6,917 nucleotides of DNA from Eubacterium sp. (GTDB lineage Bacteria; Bacillota_A; Clostridia; Lachnospirales; Lachnospiraceae), in NCBI GenBank assembly GCA_023663915.1, contig JAMPGN010000221.1, forward strand, positions 1 to 6,917, in the 5' to 3' direction. Below the pieces are notes generated by a model. That model saw only the letters and a list, made by a program, of their open reading frames with translations, was not told the origin of the DNA and searched no databases. Positions within the stretch are counted from its first letter, which is position 1. Each line of letters starts with the position of its first letter. Positions 6,114-6,917 of the stretch are shown in pieces. A program made the translations under genes and the position numbers.

Positions 6114-6665
6114 TTATACCGTGAGAATTTCTTTGGATTTCTCTTCCACCAGCTTGTCGAGATCCTTGATGTATTTGTCCGTCAATTTCTGCAAAGCATC
6201 CCCTAATTCTTTGATCTCATCTTCAGAAACATCCGATTTCCCCAGTTTCTTCAAAGCGTCATTGCCATCACGTCTCGCATTGCGAACCGCAACTTTACTC
6301 TCCTCACCGCGCTTCTTGACATCCTTCACCAGCTCCTTACGTCTCTCCTCCGTCAGCTCCGGAAAGACAAGCCGAATCAAAGAACCGTCGTTGGACGGCG
6401 TGATACCCACGTCAGACATCATGATCGCTTTCTCAATGCTCTTAATCAGTGTCTTCTCCCACGGTGCAATCTGAATGACTCTCGGTTCCGGAACGCTAAT
6501 GTTCCCCACCTGCTGTATCGGAGTCGGCGTACCATAGTAATCTACCCTGATCTTATCGAGGACATGCGGATTGGCACGTCCCGCACGAATCGCGGCGAGA
6601 TCGCTCTCAAGGAAATCATATGCTTTCTGCATCTTGTCCTCATAAGGTTTTAATCTTGCATCCAT
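6114..6665 (-). CDS. frr: Ribosome recycling factor
   Basis: RRF works with EF-G to split the post-termination ribosome, freeing mRNA and tRNA. The 183-residue length is typical. Conserved segments are AAIRAGRANP at 24-33, DYYGTPTPIQQ at 42-52, the domain II region from IQIAPWEK (64-71), and FPELTEERRKELVK at 101-114. VRNARRD (127-133) then holds the essential arginine region, with Arg132 at the position known to be needed for ribosome binding. The C-terminal helix 151-180 completes the three-helix domain I. GGAGG eight bases before the ATG supports the start. It lies 26 bases after pyrH, the near-universal bacterial arrangement, and is separated from uppS by a terminator hairpin. Confidence 0.98.
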   Translation of the reverse strand: MDARLKPYEDKMQKAYDFLESDLAAIRAGRANPHVLDKIRVDYYGTPTPIQQVGNISVPEPRVIQIAPWEKTLIKSIEKAIMMSDVGITPSNDGSLIRLVFPELTEERRKELVKDVKKRGEESKVAVRNARRDGNDALKKLGKSDVSEDEIKELGDALQKLTDKYIKDLDKLVEEKSKEILTV

Positions 6666-6691
6666 ACTGTAATCCTCCAGCTTTTCATCAC

Positions 6692-6917
6692 TTATACGGT
6701 CACTTTCGTGCCGTGAAATTCCCCTTTGACAGTATTCACAATACTCTTCTCTTCATTTAAAGCAAATACCCACATCGGCATCTTGTTGTCCCGCGCCAGA
6801 ATAGAAGCCGTCATATCCACCACCTGCAGGTTCTTCTCGATCACCTCGCCAATAGATACTTCCGTATATTTCCTGGCATCCGGATTGCATCTCGGATCGC
6901 TGTCGTAAACGCCGTCC
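6692..6917 (-). CDS. pyrH: UMP kinase, C-terminal part (cut by window edge)
   Basis: The last 74 codons plus the stop of UMP kinase (about 240 residues in full), which phosphorylates UMP to UDP with ATP in pyrimidine nucleotide synthesis, are present. The fragment starts DGVYDSDPRCNPDARKY, the conserved nucleotide-binding loop that follows the T(N)xDGVY motif, and goes on with a VVDMTAS segment and MPMWVFALN. It ends SIVNTVKGEFHGTKVTV, matching the family's final strand and the G(E/T)..GT(x)V tail. The stop codon is TAA at 6694-6692. The missing N-terminus lies right of the window, so promoter and start cannot be judged. Its place immediately before frr agrees with the usual gene order. Confidence 0.95.
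   Translation of the reverse strand, partial: DGVYDSDPRCNPDARKYTEVSIGEVIEKNLQVVDMTASILARDNKMPMWVFALNEEKSIVNTVKGEFHGTKVTV

Overview
The window carries the conserved bacterial cluster pyrH-frr-uppS-cdsA-dxr-rseP on the minus strand. It is read from the right edge toward the left and is followed in the same direction by a MATE-family efflux transporter. The gene order, GGAGG-type ribosome binding sites, a TTG start and the protein sequences suggest a Gram-positive clostridial bacterium, most likely of the Lachnospiraceae. That placement is by protein flavour and recall, not by a database search.

Right to left: the C-terminal 74 residues of UMP kinase (pyrH, cut by the window edge), ribosome recycling factor (frr), a 124-base gap holding a minus-strand terminator hairpin, undecaprenyl diphosphate synthase (uppS), CDP-diglyceride synthase (cdsA), DXP reductoisomerase (dxr) and the site-2 membrane protease rseP. 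Spacings of 14 to 61 bases make uppS-cdsA-dxr-rseP a probable operon. After rseP comes a 163-base gap with inverted repeats but no clear terminator, then the MATE gene. The left 450 bases hold a terminator-like hairpin at the edge, then a complete isolated transcription unit on the plus strand: a near-consensus promoter, a strong ribosome binding site, a 64-codon reading frame of unknown function and a terminator. That terminator lies across the stop codon of the convergent MATE gene.

The cluster joins translation (frr), pyrimidine nucleotide supply (pyrH) and envelope building. Dxr commits carbon to isoprenoids, UppS makes the C55 carrier lipid for wall synthesis, CdsA makes CDP-diacylglycerol for phospholipids, and RseP cleaves membrane proteins. 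The MATE pump and the 64-residue protein are accessory to this core.

I did not find a mobile element, a CRISPR array, an RNA gene or a clear new multi-gene system. The least explained parts are the 64-residue protein with its own strong promoter, the inverted-repeat spacer between rseP and the MATE gene, and an enlarged loop in RseP.
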